A DNA stretch of 64,000 nucleotides from Thermanaerothrix daxensis (lineage in GTDB: Bacteria; Chloroflexota; Anaerolineae; Anaerolineales; Anaerolineaceae). Below are positions 61,604 to 64,000 of this stretch, in pieces (the first letter of the stretch is position 1; every line of letters begins with the position of its first letter). The notes beneath the pieces were generated by a model, which was given only the letters and a program-made list of their open reading frames with translations, did not search any database and was not told the origin of the DNA. The position numbers and the translations under genes are program-made. The stretch lies in assembly GCF_001306145.1 (NCBI RefSeq), contig NZ_LGKO01000005.1, positions 1 through 64,000 on the forward strand, read 5' to 3'.

Positions 61604-63232
61604 ATGACACAACTGCGAATTACTGATGACTTGCAAGCCTTGTTGGATGTCCTGCCGCCGCGGGTCGCTGAGGCGGTGGTGCGCGTGGACGACAGCGACA
61701 ATTTACTGGAGATTATCCTCGATCTTGGGCGGCCTCCCATGGCGCGCTTCGTAGATCGAGAGGTCGTTTTACTGGAAGAAGAGGTTACCCACGAGGACAT
61801 TCAAACGGTGGTCTCCAGGGTGGGTGAATTTGATGCCGACAACCGCGCTGGCCTGGAGCGCACCCTGCACCGCATTTCGGCCATCCGTAATCGCAAGGGC
61901 TACATTGTGGGGTTGACCTGTCGGGTGGGGCGCGCTGTTTACGGCACCATTGACATCATCCAGGACCTCATCGAATCGGGTAAGAGCATTTTGCTCCTGG
62001 GACGCCCCGGCGTGGGTAAAACCACCATGCTGCGCGAGGCAGCGCGCATTTTGGCCGAGAAGGCACGCGTGGTGATCGTGGACACCTCGAATGAAATCGG
62101 TGGGGACGGCGATGTGCCGCACCCGGCCGTGGGCAAAGCCCGCCGTATGCAGGTGCCCACGCCCTCGCTCCAGCACGAGGTCATGATCGAGGCGGTGGAG
62201 AACCACAACCCCGAGGTGATCATCATTGACGAAATCGGGCGCGAACTGGAGGCCCAGGCGGCCCGCACCATTGCCGAACGTGGGGTGCAACTGGTAGCCA
62301 CGGCTCACGGGCGCACTCTGGAAAACCTACTGCTCAACCCCACCCTTTCTGACCTGGTGGGAGGCGTGGAGTCGGTGACCCTTTCGGACGAGGAGGCGCG
62401 CCGCCGCGGCACGCAGAAGACGGTGCTGGAGCGCCGTTCTCCGCCCACCTTTGATGTGCTGATTGAGATCCAGGAGCGCAACCGCTTGCACGTTCATGCG
62501 GATGTGGCGGCCGCCGTGGATGCCCTGCTGCGAGGGTACCCGATCCCGCCGGAAGTTCGCTACCGCGATGAAAACGGCGAGATTCACATCGAGCGCCCGG
62601 CGGCGCCGGCCATGCCGCGTGCCCTACCGAGCGGTCTGCGGCGTGCCTTTGGCAATGCCAGCGAGTACGCCCCGGCCACCGGGCGGGGGACACGCACCCC
62701 GGCCACGCCCTCGCCTTCACCTTCCCTGCCGGAGTACGAGCCGGCTTCGCCTTCCACCCCCACCCCGCTGCCGACCATTCGCATCTACCTATATGGGGTG
62801 GCGCGCAATCGCCTGCTGCAGGCTGCCAAGCGCCTGGGCGTACCGGCCATCGTGGTGCCCACGCTAGAAGAGGCGGATGTGCTGATGACCCTGCGCACCT
62901 ACTACCGCTCCCGCCAGCAGCCGGTGGTGATGGCCGAGGAGCGGCAGATGCCGATTTACGTCCTGCGTGCCAACACCATCAACCAAATGGAGCAATCGCT
63001 GGTGGAGATTTTTAACCTGACCCCAGAAAATACGCCAGCGGAGTGGGAAGTCATTGCGGCGCAGACTCAGATTGCCATTCAGAGTGTGCTGAACGGCCAG
63101 CGCTATGTGGATTTACCTCCCGCTTCGGCAGAAGTGCGCCGCTTCCAGCACCAGATGGCCCGGCAGTACAATCTGGTCTCGCATTCTTACGGCAAGGAAC
63201 CCAACCGCCGGGTGCGCATTTTTCGCGATTAA
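61604..63232 (+). CDS. Ycf45/SpoIIIAA-like AAA ATPase with C-terminal R3H domain
   Basis: The 542-residue protein has a RecA-like ATPase: Walker A GRPGVGKTT (133-141), VVIVDTSNEIGGDGDVPHPAVGKARRM, Walker B VIIIDEIGRELEAQAA (205-220) and ATAHGRTLENLLLNPTLSDLVGG. A Pro/Thr/Ser-rich linker spans about 345-390. A small alpha/beta domain follows, then R3H-like DLPPASAEVRRFQHQMARQY and HSYGKEPNRRVRIFR at the end, a single-strand nucleic-acid-binding module. It is usual in cyanobacteria and Chloroflexota and resembles ATPases of secretion type. Role unknown, perhaps RNA binding. The next gene, dTMP kinase, follows after 31 bases. Confidence 0.87.
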   Translation: MTQLRITDDLQALLDVLPPRVAEAVVRVDDSDNLLEIILDLGRPPMARFVDREVVLLEEEVTHEDIQTVVSRVGEFDADNRAGLERTLHRISAIRNRKGYIVGLTCRVGRAVYGTIDIIQDLIESGKSILLLGRPGVGKTTMLREAARILAEKARVVIVDTSNEIGGDGDVPHPAVGKARRMQVPTPSLQHEVMIEAVENHNPEVIIIDEIGRELEAQAARTIAERGVQLVATAHGRTLENLLLNPTLSDLVGGVESVTLSDEEARRRGTQKTVLERRSPPTFDVLIEIQERNRLHVHADVAAAVDALLRGYPIPPEVRYRDENGEIHIERPAAPAMPRALPSGLRRAFGNASEYAPATGRGTRTPATPSPSPSLPEYEPASPSTPTPLPTIRIYLYGVARNRLLQAAKRLGVPAIVVPTLEEADVLMTLRTYYRSRQQPVVMAEERQMPIYVLRANTINQMEQSLVEIFNLTPENTPAEWEVIAAQTQIAIQSVLNGQRYVDLPPASAEVRRFQHQMARQYNLVSHSYGKEPNRRVRIFRD

Positions 63233-63263
63233 GCCTGCCGGTTGACTTCAGGAGCATGCCACG

Positions 63264-63923
63264 GTGTTCATCACTCTGGAAGGACCGGAAGGCAGTGGAA
63301 AGACGACCCAGGCGCGGGAACTGGCCGAGTTCCTGCGCCAGCAGGGTTATGCCATTCTGACCACGCGCGAACCCGGGGGAACCAGCATTGGGGATCAGGT
63401 GCGGGCGATCCTGACCGATTTGCAGAATGCGACCATGCATCCCCGCACCGAGATTTTGCTTTTCCTGGCTGCGCGTGCGCAACTGGTGGAAGAGGTGATT
63501 CGTCCGGCGCTGGCACGGGGCTATGTGGTGCTGTGTGACCGTTATGCCGATTCCACCCTCGCTTATCAAGGATACGGGCACGGTGTCAGTCTGGAGACCC
63601 TGCGCGCCTTGCTGGCTTTTGCCACCGGGGGGCTGATTCCCGATTTGACGCTGTTGCTGGATGTGGACCCTGAGGTGGGGCTGCAGCGGCGCAGGCGAGC
63701 CGGGCAGTGGAACCGCCTGGATGCCTACGACTTGGATTTTCACCGGCGGGTGCGTCAGGGCTACCTGGAATTAGCGCGCCAGGAACCTCACCGTTGGTTC
63801 GTGGTAGATGCGTCGCAACCGGCAGAGGTGGTACAATCTACCCTGCGGCAGGTGGTGATGGAGCGCTTGCGCCTTCACCCTGCCTCAGCGACTCCAGCTG
63901 AAAGAAAGGATCCCCTTGCATGA
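63264..63923 (+). CDS. tmk: dTMP kinase
   Basis: Phosphorylates dTMP to dTDP for DNA synthesis. The 219-residue protein has P-loop GPEGSGKTTQ (residues 7-16), TREPGGTSIGDQVR, the DRY motif in LCDRYADSTLAYQGYG and the LID-type RRRRAGQWNRLD. GTG start at 63264 with GGAG 10 bases before it. It overlaps the following lipoprotein gene by 4 bases. Confidence 0.95.
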   Translation: MFITLEGPEGSGKTTQARELAEFLRQQGYAILTTREPGGTSIGDQVRAILTDLQNATMHPRTEILLFLAARAQLVEEVIRPALARGYVVLCDRYADSTLAYQGYGHGVSLETLRALLAFATGGLIPDLTLLLDVDPEVGLQRRRRAGQWNRLDAYDLDFHRRVRQGYLELARQEPHRWFVVDASQPAEVVQSTLRQVVMERLRLHPASATPAERKDPLA

Positions 63924-64000
63924 GGAAATTACTCTGGTTAATCCTTCTGAGCCTGGTCGTGGGTGCTTGTGCGCCTGCTACCCCAGCCCCCACGCCCACC
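63920..64000 (+). CDS. lipoprotein, N-terminal part (cut by window edge)
   Basis: Starting at the ATG overlapping the tmk stop, 27 residues are visible: a lipoprotein signal peptide with lipobox VGAC (MRKLLWLILLSLVVGAC) and the start of an Ala/Pro/Thr linker. It is an exported lipid-anchored protein of unknown kind, translationally coupled to tmk. Confidence 0.8.
   Translation, partial: MRKLLWLILLSLVVGACAPATPAPTPT

Overview
The window looks like a chromosomal segment of a bacterium of the Chloroflexota class Anaerolineae, probably anaerobic, fermentative and possibly thermophilic. This is inference from gene content. The supporting signs are GC-rich DNA, lipoproteins whose mature ends start with the near-identical CAQATPTQ string followed by Pro/Thr linkers, carbohydrate ABC importers with Gfo/Idh dehydrogenases, a bifunctional fructose-1,6-bisphosphate aldolase/phosphatase, and a Ycf45-like R3H ATPase next to dTMP kinase. 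I see no phage, intact insertion sequence, CRISPR array or origin.

Layout. 1-3.6 kb: the start of a class II aldolase (cut by the left edge), a LacI regulator, a decayed esterase and sucrose phosphorylase. Two near-identical 14-bp operators sit at the lacI promoter and at the esterase-remnant promoter. 3.7-7.9 kb: a small lipoprotein and a NatAB-like ABC-2 exporter (ATPase plus two permeases). 8.2 kb: tRNA-Arg(CCT). 8.9-18.3 kb: a nine-gene amino-sugar operon (HutC-type GntR, ROK kinase, sugar ABC importer, two different Gfo/Idh proteins, NagA, NagB-II-like deaminase). 18.3-24.4 kb: DUF488, RarD-like transporter, CDF metal exporter with a GbsR-type regulator, and two membrane glycosyltransferases.

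24.5-27.5 kb holds the most unusual group: glutaredoxin, a solitary groES, a thioredoxin reductase that has its CxxC but has lost both NADPH-binding motifs, and a lipoamide-dehydrogenase-fold flavoprotein that keeps the NAD(P)H motif but has lost both redox cysteines. The two flavoproteins complement each other, so they may form a split NAD(P)H-to-disulfide electron path. 27.5-34.5 kb: membrane proteins (DUF4126, DUF2085, TauE/SafE, DUF3267), thrC-thrB, the aldolase/phosphatase and ComB. 34.7-38.4 kb: two large membrane glycosyltransferase-like proteins.

38.5-39.3 kb is a lower-GC scar with two broken GT2 genes. 39.3-45 kb: a FadR-type regulator with its probable operator, glycerol-3-phosphate dehydrogenase, an alkyl-DHAP-synthase-like flavoprotein and an FGGY kinase, apparently one operon. 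45-49.2 kb: a polyprenol-phosphate GT2, a large membrane protein and GalE. 49.2-57.5 kb: a third Gfo/Idh protein and a five-gene peptide/oligosaccharide ABC importer with a clear promoter, a palindrome at the start site and an internal terminator. 57.5-64 kb: DUF402, an orphan ABC ATPase, tRNA-Leu(CAA), YchF, a GNAT-like protein, the R3H ATPase, dTMP kinase and the start of a lipoprotein.

Overall the segment serves uptake and breakdown of sugars, amino sugars and glycerol-type compounds, envelope glycosylation and redox housekeeping. Start codons were moved from the longest reading frame wherever a Shine-Dalgarno sequence or promoter position favoured an internal start.
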